Assembly: GCA_948868795.1 (NCBI GenBank)
Contig: CAQRDK010000005.1
Location: 1-64,000, forward strand
Direction: 5' to 3'
DNA: 64,000 bases
Origin: an uncultured Candidatus Saccharibacteria bacterium
GTDB lineage: Bacteria; Patescibacteriota; Saccharimonadia; Saccharimonadales; Saccharimonadaceae
Of the stretch, positions 25,427 to 33,732 are shown piece after piece (the first letter of the stretch is position 1; each line of letters begins with the position of its first letter). The notes below the pieces were generated by a model. That model saw nothing but the letters and a program-made list of their open reading frames with translations. It did not search any database and was not told where the DNA came from. Both the position numbers and the translations under genes were made by a program.

Positions 25427-26794
25427 ATGGCGGGAAGGAAGTTTGACTACGAATATCTGGTAATTGGCAGCGGCGCGGCAGGGAGCGCGGCGGCGCTTTT
25501 GGCGGCGGGACTGGGGGTGAAGACCGCAATCGTCGAAGCGGATCGATGGGGCGGGACGACTTTGAATTATCGTGATGTTCCCTACGCGGCGGCGCTAGGT
25601 TTTGCGCAAAGATATACGGAGGCGGTCGACGGAACGAGGTTCGGGATGTCGAGTGCGAACTTGCGCTATAATTATCCGACGGTTCTAAACTGGCAGGCGA
25701 CGGCAGTGCGGCGCGCGGGCGGCGGCAACCGGAAGGTTTTTGAGAATGCGGGGATTGATTGTTATCATGGATTTGCGCAGTTCATAAGTCCGCATGAAAT
25801 CGCGGTCGGCGAACAGCAGATTAGTAGCGAAAAGTTTTTGCTCGCGACTGGGACAGATTTGGCGGTGAGCGGGATTTCTGGGGTGGAGCTGGTGAATTGC
25901 TGGTCGCCGGATACGGCGCTCAGAATGGCGAAGTTGCCGAAGGCATTGATGGTGGTCGGCGGAGGTTCGACGGGCTGCGAAATTGCGGAGTATTTTGCGG
26001 CGCTAGGCGTGCAGGTTTTGATTGCGGAAGCGCAGGATAGATTATTACCACGCGAAGATCCGGAAGTGAGTGAAATTATTGAGCAGCATCTGCGTAAACA
26101 TTTCCAGGCGGAGATTTTGACGAATTCTCGGGTCGTAGCATTGGTGCAAGAGGCGAAAGCAAAGCAGGTGGTTTTCGTGCGCGATGGTCAGGAAAAGTCG
26201 GTGCGGGTCGAGGCGATTGTGCTCGCGACGACGCCGGAGCCGAGCACGGATTATGGCTTGGAAAATGCGGGCGTGAAGTTTTCTTATCGCGGCGTCGAAG
26301 TGACGAATGGGTTGAAAACGACAAGTGGACACATTTGGGCAGCGGGCGACGTGATTGGCGGTGAGAGTTCGACAGAAAAGGCGACCTATGAGGCACGGCT
26401 TGCGACGATGAACGCGCTGAAGAAAGTTGGAAATACGGTGAATTATACTGGGTTCGTGCGGATGACAAATACGATGCCGCAGGTCGCGAAAGTCGGGTTG
26501 AATGAAATCGAATGCGTCCAGCTCGGACAGAAACAGAAAACAGTCTTGGTGCCGATTGACCTCGTGAGTGCGGCGAACACGAATGATTTCCGAGAAGGAT
26601 TTATCAAATTAACTTCGGACATGAAGGGGCAAATTCTCGGGGCGACAGTCGTGGCGCCGAATGCGGATTTGATTGTGCAGGAGATTTCGCTGGCGATTCG
26701 AAGCGGGATTAAAGTCTCGGAGTTGGCGGCGACGCCGCATATTGCGACGAGCTGGAGCGAGGCGGTCAGAATTGCGGCAAGGGAGCTGGCGTAG
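25427..26794 (+). CDS. Cysteine-less dihydrolipoamide-dehydrogenase-like flavoprotein
   Basis: A 455-residue class I pyridine nucleotide-disulfide oxidoreductase homologue. The FAD site is VIGSGAAGSAAALLAAGLG near residue 12, the NAD(P) site VVGGGSTGCEIAEYFAALG near residue 176, the second FAD motif IWAAGDVIGG, and the dimerisation domain ends with HIATSWSEAVR. The redox-active disulfide normally in WGGTCLNxGCxP reads WGGTTLNYRDVP, so both cysteines are gone. It should still bind FAD and NAD(P)H but cannot run a dithiol cycle. Possible roles are an NAD(P)H oxidase or another electron transfer. It ends a three-gene operon. Confidence 0.9.
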   Translation: MAGRKFDYEYLVIGSGAAGSAAALLAAGLGVKTAIVEADRWGGTTLNYRDVPYAAALGFAQRYTEAVDGTRFGMSSANLRYNYPTVLNWQATAVRRAGGGNRKVFENAGIDCYHGFAQFISPHEIAVGEQQISSEKFLLATGTDLAVSGISGVELVNCWSPDTALRMAKLPKALMVVGGGSTGCEIAEYFAALGVQVLIAEAQDRLLPREDPEVSEIIEQHLRKHFQAEILTNSRVVALVQEAKAKQVVFVRDGQEKSVRVEAIVLATTPEPSTDYGLENAGVKFSYRGVEVTNGLKTTSGHIWAAGDVIGGESSTEKATYEARLATMNALKKVGNTVNYTGFVRMTNTMPQVAKVGLNEIECVQLGQKQKTVLVPIDLVSAANTNDFREGFIKLTSDMKGQILGATVVAPNADLIVQEISLAIRSGIKVSELAATPHIATSWSEAVRIAARELA

Positions 26795-26804
26795 AGGATT
26801 ACTA

Positions 26805-26833
26805 CAAAAAGAGACCGTTTTGGCCTCTTTTTT
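26805..26833 (+). terminator. Terminator of the flavoprotein operon
   Basis: AAAAAGAG pairs with CTCTTTTTT across a 12-nt loop 10 nt after the stop codon. Confidence 0.85.
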
Positions 26834-26870
26834 GATGGTTCCGCTCCCAGTTGCATTATTGTCGAATAGT

Positions 26871-27038
26871 TCCGCCCCAGCCGCCGCCCCGCCAAATAAG
26901 TTCTTAAGTCTGTTGGGTAGACTTATGAGATTTGTATTACGATATCGATTTTATTGTAAAAAAGGAATAAGTATGTACTATATCGACGTATATATATTAT
27001 ATATGTACCTATTTGGCGGTTGCGGAGGCTGGGGCGGA
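26871..27038. repeat. 30-bp inverted repeat pair
   Basis: The segment 26871-26900, read on the minus strand, nearly repeats 27009-27038 on the plus strand (shared TATTTGGCGG and GGCTGGGGCGGA, a few changes and one indel). The AT-rich 108 bp between them holds a possible 24-codon frame (26972-27046) with AAGGAA upstream. It could be a MITE-like element or a regulatory stem. No clear target duplication is visible. Confidence 0.5.
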
Positions 27039-27050
27039 GAAACCTAAGGA

Positions 27051-28634
27051 TTAGCGAGCAACACAGCGGACGAAGATACCATTGCGGCGGCCATATTCGG
27101 CGTTAACTGGATTGACGGCATCGGTTCCTTCAACGGAAAGACTGTAGGCATAAACTTCGCTAGAGGATACTGATGTGTCCGTCCAATAGTAGCCGCCCCA
27201 ACCGGCGTAATTTAATAAACCATTTGAATATTGGCTGACATAGCCACCCTTAACGAAGTAGTACGGGCTGGTGGTGATTTTGGCTGGGTCGCCAGAAATA
27301 TCACCTGCGGCAGCAAGGCCCTCAAAGCTCAATGCTCCGTTACTGGCTGGCAATTTCCAACCTTTCGGGCAGATGCTGCCAGAGGCTTGACCGCTCGTAA
27401 TTGTTCCACCGGTTCCGGCAGTAGCAGTATTCCATTGATAATGATTGCCTACAAGATAATGAGCATCGTATTCGTTCCCAAAAACTGTTTGCTTATGGCT
27501 CGTATAGAAATTAGCATCCATCGAAGCTGCAATGTTCGCAACATTAGTAAACTGCGATGCGCAGTCCGCAAAACTATTTTTCTGCGCCCCGCAGTTTGTA
27601 GAGCTATCGGGATTAGTGATAACAAATTTTCCTAAACTCCAGGAACGCGTCGCGGTATTAGAGGCGTCGACGGTCGTAGAAGTTGCGGTTGTCGCCGTCG
27701 CTACTGGCTTATATTCCGTATTTATAGCGTCATAATCCGACGGGTTTGCGTCCGGCCATTCGGCACCAAGATCAAGGTCAAGGTTCTGTGTCATCCAGCA
27801 GTTATTATCCGGAAGTTTGGCAACCCAATAACTTTTATTGTCACGGAGATCGATAAGTTGATTGGTGTCACCAAGCTCGCTAGCTGCGCAAACTTCGAAC
27901 GTCATTTCTTGCATCTTTGTTATGGAAGTTAAGCCGGTGATTTCCAAAGGGCTAGAAATAACAGAGAGTGTGATTTGGTTTTGGTAGGTGTCGGCCGGAA
28001 CCTCGTTATTAATATTGGCAGCAAAACCCAGAACATAAGTTTTGATAATTTCTGATGTAGTTCTGCCGCCGGTTCCTATCTTTGTGCCGCGGTTGATTTC
28101 TACTGGATTATAAACAGCATTTTCCGGCACAGACGTCCCCTCGCCATAGTAAATACCCCATGAATTAGCAGGCAGTTCGTCATAATTTGTCGCAGTTTTA
28201 ATACTAGATATGGCTTCACCTTTATTGACGCCGACAAGCCCGGTGGTTTTTGCTCCAATATAAATGGTGTAATTCTCGGCGTTCTGGACAGTGATTTGGG
28301 CGCTAGTTTCTAGCTGTTTCTTTACCCCGGCTTCAGTAGTTGGAATCATTTCGCCGGAAACTTCAGTCGGCGTGAAAGAAATTTCAACACGACTGTCTAA
28401 TGATTGGGAAGTTAGTTCAGTTTCCAATGCGCTGACAGAAGTTGTAGCAGGGTTAATAAGTAGGAAGGTTAGCAGAAATAAACATACTCCAGAAAGTTTA
28501 AAACATACTTCCGCAATAAAAAAACATGATATTTTTCTGGAGCATGTTTCTCTGAAGCCAGAGTATGATTCTCCAGAGCTAGAGCATATTGCCCCGCGTA
28601 GGGAGTTAAAGTTTTTATTATGACGTTTTAGCAT
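27051..28634 (-). CDS. FISUMP-domain surface protein
   Basis: A 527-residue exported protein. A long, Cys- and Ser-rich n-region precedes the hydrophobic signal (SGVCLFLLTFLLINPATT, about residues 48-65). A beta-rich middle part runs to about residue 240. The C-terminal 280 residues match the Fibrobacter major paralogous (FISUMP) domain, with NKSYWVAKLPDNNCWMTQNL, SICPKGWKLPAS, YYWTDTSVSSSEVYAYSL and FVRCVAR. The start at 28634 has AGGAGGG upstream. Expression is probably controlled by the 253-nt attenuator-like leader. A surface or attachment role is inferred from family and export signal. Confidence 0.85.
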   Translation of the reverse strand: MLKRHNKNFNSLRGAICSSSGESYSGFRETCSRKISCFFIAEVCFKLSGVCLFLLTFLLINPATTSVSALETELTSQSLDSRVEISFTPTEVSGEMIPTTEAGVKKQLETSAQITVQNAENYTIYIGAKTTGLVGVNKGEAISSIKTATNYDELPANSWGIYYGEGTSVPENAVYNPVEINRGTKIGTGGRTTSEIIKTYVLGFAANINNEVPADTYQNQITLSVISSPLEITGLTSITKMQEMTFEVCAASELGDTNQLIDLRDNKSYWVAKLPDNNCWMTQNLDLDLGAEWPDANPSDYDAINTEYKPVATATTATSTTVDASNTATRSWSLGKFVITNPDSSTNCGAQKNSFADCASQFTNVANIAASMDANFYTSHKQTVFGNEYDAHYLVGNHYQWNTATAGTGGTITSGQASGSICPKGWKLPASNGALSFEGLAAAGDISGDPAKITTSPYYFVKGGYVSQYSNGLLNYAGWGGYYWTDTSVSSSEVYAYSLSVEGTDAVNPVNAEYGRRNGIFVRCVAR

Positions 28635-28887
28635 CACAGCCCTCCTTTTAGGTATTAGACATCTGCTTGGATGTCGTAAGTTAGAGCGAGACAAGCCGAT
28701 TGCTTGTGTACCAAAACAAAAACGACACCGCAGAGGTGTCTAATCCCGCCAATGAGCTAACATGCAGTTTTACCTAACATAACGCGCATTGTCTGCGGTG
28801 CCGTTTCCGACGTGTTATGGTTAGATATTACTGCTGAAAATGCCAGCTTGGTATTAAAAATGTTAGCTATTTCTAGCGAGATTAGAC
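28635..28887 (-). promoter_or_regulatory. Attenuator or riboswitch-like leader
   Basis: The transcript should start near 28887 with GTCTAATC, which pairs perfectly with GATTAGAC (minus strand of 28738-28745), just before a terminator hairpin. That hairpin is GACACC, TCTGC loop, GGTGTC (28740-28724), with a U-rich tail (28723-28711). Upstream CACCGCAGA (28800-28792) is complementary to TCTGCGGTG (28734-28726) in the terminator loop and 3' arm, so antiterminator and terminator are mutually exclusive. Further hairpins are GCTA-GAAA-TAGC (28877-28866), CTAACCATAACACG with CGCGTTATGTTAG, and GACATC/GATGTC near the ribosome site. No known riboswitch class is recognised. Confidence 0.6.
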
Positions 28888-28893
28888 ATTATC

Positions 28894-28922
28894 ATTGTAG
28901 CGCAGATTTCCGGTTTTGGCAA
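28894..28922 (-). promoter_or_regulatory. Sigma70 promoter of the FISUMP gene
   Basis: TTGCCA (28922-28917), 17-nt spacer and TACAAT (28899-28894), preceded by TGCGC. Confidence 0.85.
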
Positions 28923-29243
28923 ATAAAAAGTCTACGAGAGTATCGAAATAATGAAAGTTATAATGAAAAGTTTCGTGCGAGAAAACTTTTTGTTGAGAAA
29001 ATAAATTAATTTTAAAAATTGGAATAAAAATACAAAAAATTAGACGGATGATTTTTAGCGAAAAGTGGCAAAAAAATAAAATAATAAAAATTTTCTGAGT
29101 AGATTTTGGAGGAAAATTAGGGATTTTTTAGAGAAGTTTTGAAAAATTAAAGTTGAGTCGTGAATAAAACTGCGGGGGAAGTTATTCGCGGAAAGGCGAC
29201 GCGTAAAAAGGAAAAGTTATTGTAATTCTTTGTATTAGATGAT
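28923..29243. other. A/T-rich gap without genes
   Basis: About 320 bp between the FISUMP promoter and arcC, unusually AT-rich with many short A runs, especially 28990-29150. I find no gene, RNA or clear terminator. Confidence 0.6.
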
Positions 29244-30185
29244 TTAGCCCTGGATGATGGTGCCGGCGCGGCGGGCGAGGGCGAGCTCGAGTTGTTCCGG
29301 GGAGGTGATGATGCCGAGTTTTTTCTTGCGGGCGAAGTTCGTGGCGGCTTGGATTTTTGGAAGCATGGAGCCAGCGGCGAAGTGGCCGGCGGAGATGTAG
29401 TTGTCGACCTCGCGGGGAGAGAGGAGGCCGAGAGCGATTTGGTCGGGACGGCCGAAGTTGATGTAGGCGTTCGGGACGGCGGTGACGGAAACGAAAATGT
29501 CGGCCTTGACAAGCTCGGCGAGCTTCTCGGCGGCAAGATCTTTGTCGATGACAGCGTCGACGCCCTTCAAAATCTTGAGGACTTTGGTGCGGGTGACGGG
29601 AATGCCGCCACCGCCGACAGCAATGACGATAGCCCCCGAATCGACGAGAGTGGTGATTTCTTTGCGCTCGACGATATCGAGGGGTTGTGGCGAAGGGACG
29701 ACGCGACGATAACCGCGACCAGCGTCTTCTTTCATTTCCCAGCCTTTGAGCTTGGCGAGTTTGACGGCTTCTTTTGCGGTGTAGAATTGGCCGATAGGTT
29801 TCGAAGGGTGTTTGAAGGCGGGGTCGGTTTTATCGACGACGACTTGAGTGACGACGCTGACGACTTTTTTATGGCGATGTTCCCTAGCAAAGGCGTTACC
29901 GATGGCTTGGGAGAGCCAGTAGCCGATTTGGCCTTGACTCATAGCGACTGCGGTTTCGAGAGGCATGGCTGGGGCGGCCGGCGTAGCGGCAGACTCTTCG
30001 TGAATGAGGATGTTGCCGACCTGAGGACCGTTGCCGTGGGCGACGATAATTTCGTATTTGTTCGCAAGGCGCGCGATTGTGCTGCCGATTTGTTCGGCGA
30101 CGGATTTCTGGGCTTCGGCAGTTACTTCCCCACTTTTCTGGAGAGCATTGCCGCCGAGAGCAATAACTACGCGCGTTTTCTTCAT
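29244..30185 (-). CDS. arcC: Carbamate kinase
   Basis: Converts carbamoyl phosphate and ADP to ATP, ammonia and CO2, the ATP-yielding last step of the arginine deiminase pathway. The 313 residues match the family. Motifs are VIALGGNALQ at the start, VAHGNGPQVGN, RRVVPSPQP, AVGGGGIPV and the final FAAGSMLPKIQAA with ITSPEQLELAL. The start at 30185 is chosen because TATACT (30197-30192) ends 6 nt before ATG, implying a leaderless mRNA. No arcA or argF homologue lies nearby, so the partners must be elsewhere if the pathway exists. Confidence 0.96.
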   Translation of the reverse strand: MKKTRVVIALGGNALQKSGEVTAEAQKSVAEQIGSTIARLANKYEIIVAHGNGPQVGNILIHEESAATPAAPAMPLETAVAMSQGQIGYWLSQAIGNAFAREHRHKKVVSVVTQVVVDKTDPAFKHPSKPIGQFYTAKEAVKLAKLKGWEMKEDAGRGYRRVVPSPQPLDIVERKEITTLVDSGAIVIAVGGGGIPVTRTKVLKILKGVDAVIDKDLAAEKLAELVKADIFVSVTAVPNAYINFGRPDQIALGLLSPREVDNYISAGHFAAGSMLPKIQAATNFARKKKLGIITSPEQLELALARRAGTIIQG

Positions 30186-30283
30186 ATAAAAAGTATACGC
30201 TAAAAGTAAAGTTTTGGCAAACTGATTATGGTTTCGGCGGATTATTTGCGGTTTGTTGTAATTTTTACAACATTTTGCGATGA

Positions 30284-31537
30284 CTAGAAGCCGGGTTTGC
30301 CGAGGCGCATGAACATATTGGTTTTGTAGGCTTCGACGCCGGGCTGGTCGAAAGGATTGACGCCCTGAAGCTTCGCAGAAATAGCGCAAGAAAGTTCGAA
30401 GAAATAGACGAGCGCGCCAAGCGAGCGGGCGGAAAGGTCGGGGGCTTTGATTTCGAGAACTGGGATGCCGCCAGAGCGGTGCGCGACGATAGTGGCGTCG
30501 AGAGCGTTCTGATTGATGAAGCTAAGGTTCTTACCGGCGAGATAGTTCAGACCATCAAGGTTTTGGGAGTCGGAAGGAACGGCAAAATCGGTCGCCGGGG
30601 CTTGTTCGAGTTCGAGCATGGTCTCGAAAATGTTGCGGCGACCTTCCTGGAGATATTGGCCAAGAGAGTGGAGGTCAGTCGTATAGACGACGGAGGCCGG
30701 GAAGATTCCCTGGTTCTGTTTGCCTTCGGATTCGCCGAAAAGTTGCTTCCACCATTCTTCAAAATATTGAAGCTGCGGCTCGAAAGTCGCGAGGATTTCG
30801 ACGTCGTGGCGGCTTGCGGCGAGTTCGGCGCGGGTGGCGGCGTATTTTATCGCGGCGGCGTTCGCGAGCTGATGATCAAAAGTGTCGTGGTATTCCGCAG
30901 CGGCACCGGCGAGCAAATTGTCGATGTCAATGCCGGCGACAGCGAGAGGCAAAAGACCGACCGCGCTAAAAACCGAGTAGCGGCCGCCGATGTTGTCCGG
31001 GACGACGAAGCGGGTGTATTTTTCTTGGAGAGCTTCGTCATGCAGAGCGCCGCGGTTCGCGTCGGTCGTGGCATAGATGCGAGCGCGAGCGCCATCGGAG
31101 CCGTATTTCTGGATGAGTTTTTCTTTCAGGAAGCGGAAGGCGACGGCAGGTTCGGTCGTAGTGCCAGATTTCGAGATAACGTTGATAGAGAAATCAGCGT
31201 CGCCGAGAGTTTTCAAAAGTTTGTCGAAGGCGAGCGGACTTAAGGAGTTGCCAGCATAGAGAATCTTGGTCTTCGCTTCAGTTTCCGGGAGGCTTCCGAG
31301 AGCTTCGATGAGAGCACGGTGGCCGAGGTAGGAGCCGCCAATACCAATACAGACGAGGAACTTGGAGTCGGACTGAATTTTCGCCGCAGCGGATTTGATG
31401 CTGGCGAGCTCTTCTTTGTTGTAAGTTTCAGGTAGTTCGAACCATCCGCCCATAGCGTCGGCACGGATTTGGCTGATAATTTCTTGAGTAGCCGCAAGAC
31501 TCACCGCAACTGGCTGTTCGGTGTTAAACTGAATCAT
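30284..31537 (-). CDS. pgi: Glucose-6-phosphate isomerase
   Basis: Interconverts glucose 6-phosphate and fructose 6-phosphate. The 417 residues match the short form typical of Firmicutes-like and CPR enzymes. Motifs are CIGIGGSYLGHRALIEAL, VISKSGTTTEPA, GGRYSVFSAVGLLPL, and QYLQEGRR for the catalytic region, with a C-terminal GVEAYKTNMF. AGGAGGT precedes the ATG. It lies 25 nt behind the pilin-like gene and is probably co-transcribed with it. Confidence 0.96.
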   Translation of the reverse strand: MIQFNTEQPVAVSLAATQEIISQIRADAMGGWFELPETYNKEELASIKSAAAKIQSDSKFLVCIGIGGSYLGHRALIEALGSLPETEAKTKILYAGNSLSPLAFDKLLKTLGDADFSINVISKSGTTTEPAVAFRFLKEKLIQKYGSDGARARIYATTDANRGALHDEALQEKYTRFVVPDNIGGRYSVFSAVGLLPLAVAGIDIDNLLAGAAAEYHDTFDHQLANAAAIKYAATRAELAASRHDVEILATFEPQLQYFEEWWKQLFGESEGKQNQGIFPASVVYTTDLHSLGQYLQEGRRNIFETMLELEQAPATDFAVPSDSQNLDGLNYLAGKNLSFINQNALDATIVAHRSGGIPVLEIKAPDLSARSLGALVYFFELSCAISAKLQGVNPFDQPGVEAYKTNMFMRLGKPGF

Positions 31538-31562
31538 TTTTACCTCCTATTTTGAGTTCGGG

Positions 31563-31958
31563 TTATCGTTTGCCGCGCTTGATATATGTATCTTCTTTTT
31601 CAAGCTGAGCGCGGAGAATATATTCGCGGCATTGGCCGGATTCGTCGCAGTTCGCCGGTTCGTAGCTATAAGAGCTGCCGTCGATGCCGAGGTTGGTGCC
31701 GAAGGGATCGGTAAAGAGTTCAGGGTCGATGACCGGGAGGACGTCTTCCGAGATTTCGGATGGGTAAAAACCGTTGTGAGACGGGGCATAATATTCCTCG
31801 AGGGCATAATACATGGCGTTGATAGCAACTTTGCGGTCGTCGTCGCGATCCATGGCGTCGACGTTCGCCTTCTGGACGAAGAAAATAATCAAAAGTAGCG
31901 CGGCAAAAGCGCCGACAATCATAAGTTCGATGAGAGTGAAACCTTTTTTGGCCTTCAT
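31563..31958 (-). CDS. Type IV pilin-like protein
   Basis: 131 residues with a class III signal: MKAKKGFTLIELMIVGAF, cut after the Gly by a prepilin peptidase, followed by one hydrophobic helix (about 7-30) that also drives assembly. The rest is a small globular domain with two Cys (NCDESGQC) that may form a disulfide. TATAAT (31970-31965) ends 6 nt before the ATG (leaderless). Type IV pili are used by Saccharibacteria for motility and host contact. Pairing with pgi is probably only transcriptional. Confidence 0.85.
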   Translation of the reverse strand: MKAKKGFTLIELMIVGAFAALLLIIFFVQKANVDAMDRDDDRKVAINAMYYALEEYYAPSHNGFYPSEISEDVLPVIDPELFTDPFGTNLGIDGSSYSYEPANCDESGQCREYILRAQLEKEDTYIKRGKR

Positions 31959-31987
31959 AGTATTATTATAACACGGTTAGTGGCTAG

Positions 31988-32653
31988 TTAAGACTTTTGG
32001 CAAATGAAGGCAAACGGACAGTCAACGCCGCACGCATCGGGAAGGACTGTTTGAGTCCAAAATTCAATCGGCGCGAGGTGTGCTTTATTCAGAAGTGGGA
32101 CAATATCCTCGAGGTTGTGTTTATACCATACAATGTAAAGGTCTTCCTTCGACCCTTCAAGCTGATAGCCGCTTTCTGGGAAACAGTTGTTCGTGAAGAC
32201 AAGCAAAAACTTACCATCATCAGATAGTAAGTCATGGACTTGTTGGAAAAACTTTTCAATAAGGGATTTATTGAGATGTTGAATAAGGTGAATCGCAAAA
32301 ATACCGTCAAACTTTTCATTTCCTAGCTGATCCAGTTCGGTAGCACCGAGGACAAGATTGCGTGAATTTGGCATTTTCTCGGCCGTGACTTTGACCATTT
32401 CCGGAGACAAGTCAGTTGAAGTGACTTCGTAGCCATGATTGTCTAACCAAACCGAAGTATCGCCAGTCCCGCAAGCGACATTTAGCATTTTCTTGCCATC
32501 TTTTGGCAAATTTTCGAGAAACTTTTGCCAAATATTATTCTTTTCAATAATTTCAAAGTCAGGGACGCCATCGGCGTAATCTGCACCCAAAGCATCATAG
32601 CACTGTCGATTTATTTCAATGACAGCGTTGTTATCTAAATTAGTTTTCTTCAT
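31988..32653 (-). CDS. Class I SAM-dependent methyltransferase
   Basis: A 221-residue methyltransferase of the small-molecule type. Motif I is MLNVACGTGDTSVWL, motif II VTSTDLSPEMVKVTAEKM, and motif IV GIFAIHLIQHLNKSLIEKF. The substrate cannot be read. Codon use is more AT-rich than in flanking genes (many AAA, ATT, TTT codons), which may hint at recent acquisition. Confidence 0.85.
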   Translation of the reverse strand: MKKTNLDNNAVIEINRQCYDALGADYADGVPDFEIIEKNNIWQKFLENLPKDGKKMLNVACGTGDTSVWLDNHGYEVTSTDLSPEMVKVTAEKMPNSRNLVLGATELDQLGNEKFDGIFAIHLIQHLNKSLIEKFFQQVHDLLSDDGKFLLVFTNNCFPESGYQLEGSKEDLYIVWYKHNLEDIVPLLNKAHLAPIEFWTQTVLPDACGVDCPFAFICQKS

Positions 32654-32666
32654 GATCTAGGTAAAA

Positions 32667-32743
32667 TGGTAGTACCGACTGGGATCGAACCAGTGACCTT
32701 GGGCTTATGAGTCCCACGCTCTAACCATCTGAGCTACGGTACC
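32667..32743 (-). tRNA. tRNA-Met(CAT)
   Basis: Acceptor GGTACCG pairs with CGGTACT (one G-T pair), anticodon loop CTCATAA, T-arm ACTGG/CCAGT and an encoded CCA. The loop resembles elongator tRNA-Met; an isoleucine (lysidine) identity cannot be excluded. The last anticodon-stem pair is A-G. Confidence 0.9.
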
Positions 32744-32789
32744 ACAGTTCTGGGGGACAGGAAGTCTCACTACGTTCGACATCCTATCT

Positions 32790-32840
32790 GCTTTCTTGGA
32801 AGAAAGCCTATTTTATAATATTCTATGAATATTATAAAAT
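32790..32840. repeat. Two adjacent hairpin repeats between tRNAs
   Basis: GCTTTCTT/AAGAAAGC (32790-32807) and an AT-only stem of 14 bp (ATTTTATAATATTC at 32810-32823 with its complement at 32827-32840). They lie between tRNA-Ser and tRNA-Met on the same strand and may act in termination or precursor processing. Confidence 0.6.
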
Positions 32841-32848
32841 CGTCTTCC

Positions 32849-32934
32849 TGGCGGAAGGGACAGGATTCGAACCTGCGAGGCGTTAACCTGCCGGTTTTCA
32901 AGACCGGTGCCTTCAACCACTCGGCCACCCTTCC
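32849..32934 (-). tRNA. tRNA-Ser(TGA)
   Basis: Class II tRNA with acceptor GGAAGGG/CCCTTCC, anticodon stem CCGGT/ACCGG with loop CTTGAAA, a long variable arm and encoded CCA. A promoter TTGCCA-N17-TATAAT lies at 32970-32942. Confidence 0.95.
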
Positions 32935-32941
32935 GTGTTTC

Positions 32942-32970
32942 ATTATAGCACAGGTTATCGAGGTTGGCAA
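32942..32970 (-). promoter_or_regulatory. Promoter of tRNA-Ser (and tRNA-Met)
   Basis: TTGCCA (32970-32965), 17-nt spacer, TATAAT (32947-32942), preceded by TGTGC. Confidence 0.85.
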
Positions 32971-32992
32971 CTTTTCCGACGAGGTTTTGCGG

Positions 32993-33637
32993 CTATGGAG
33001 CGCAAGCGAGTTTCCTGACTGGGTGGCGGAGGACGGTTTTGAGTTTCTCGGGGGCGCAGCGGCGAGGATCGCTGAGATAGATTTCGTGATGATAGCGGGG
33101 ATTTTTGATGTCGAGAGTATAGTTGTTGTCGGAGATGAATTGGTTCATGGCAGAGATAGTTGCCGGTTCGTCGTCATAACTGCCGAGGTGAAGACATTGG
33201 ACGACCAAGCCTTCGTCATAAGTCAAAAACTCAACTTTGGAAAAATCTTGTTTCTTCTTCTGCGTGGCTTCTTCAATAGCCCAGTCAAAATCGGCACGCG
33301 TGACAAAATCGGGTAGGCGAATGACGGAAATAAAGTTCATGTCGGCTTTACGACTATAGTCGAGTAAATCGCAGCCATCTTGCCACCAAAAACCTTCGAG
33401 CGGCGGGACAACATACTCGAAAAAGCCTGAAATTTTGTGCGAAGTTTTATGACTCATTTTGAGCGTGAAAGCGATAGCGTAGAGCAAGCCGATGGAAGCC
33501 TTATATTCGCCGCCTTCGAGGTTTGGATCGCCGTGACCACGAACAGCGAGATAGTTCATGGACGGAATCTCGATGAGATGCGGAGTTTTCGGAGGAAGGT
33601 AAAATTCTTTGTATTCTTTCTTGAAATCGAAGGTCAT
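32993..33637 (-). CDS. GyrI-like small-molecule-binding protein
   Basis: A 214-residue protein of the GyrI/AraC effector-binding superfamily. MNYLAVRGHGDPN, FEYVVPPLEGFWW and HHEIYLSDPRR are typical; the last resembles the conserved end of the domain. No DNA-binding part is present. Members of this group bind or hydrolyse small hydrophobic compounds. The start at 33637 follows TATACT (33649-33644) by 6 nt, so the mRNA is predicted to be leaderless. Confidence 0.8.
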   Translation of the reverse strand: MTFDFKKEYKEFYLPPKTPHLIEIPSMNYLAVRGHGDPNLEGGEYKASIGLLYAIAFTLKMSHKTSHKISGFFEYVVPPLEGFWWQDGCDLLDYSRKADMNFISVIRLPDFVTRADFDWAIEEATQKKKQDFSKVEFLTYDEGLVVQCLHLGSYDDEPATISAMNQFISDNNYTLDIKNPRYHHEIYLSDPRRCAPEKLKTVLRHPVRKLACAP

Positions 33638-33732
33638 AGGTTTAGTATAGCATATGGTGGTTGTAATTTTGACATGGATTTTTAGATGAAACTGGGGAGA
33701 TATAGTATATAATAAGATAAAGAACTGGAGGT

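Noticed and set aside
32825..33316. Frame containing SSSWRKGQDSNLRGVNLPVFK
   Set aside because: This is the well-known spurious translation of an antisense tRNA-Ser gene.
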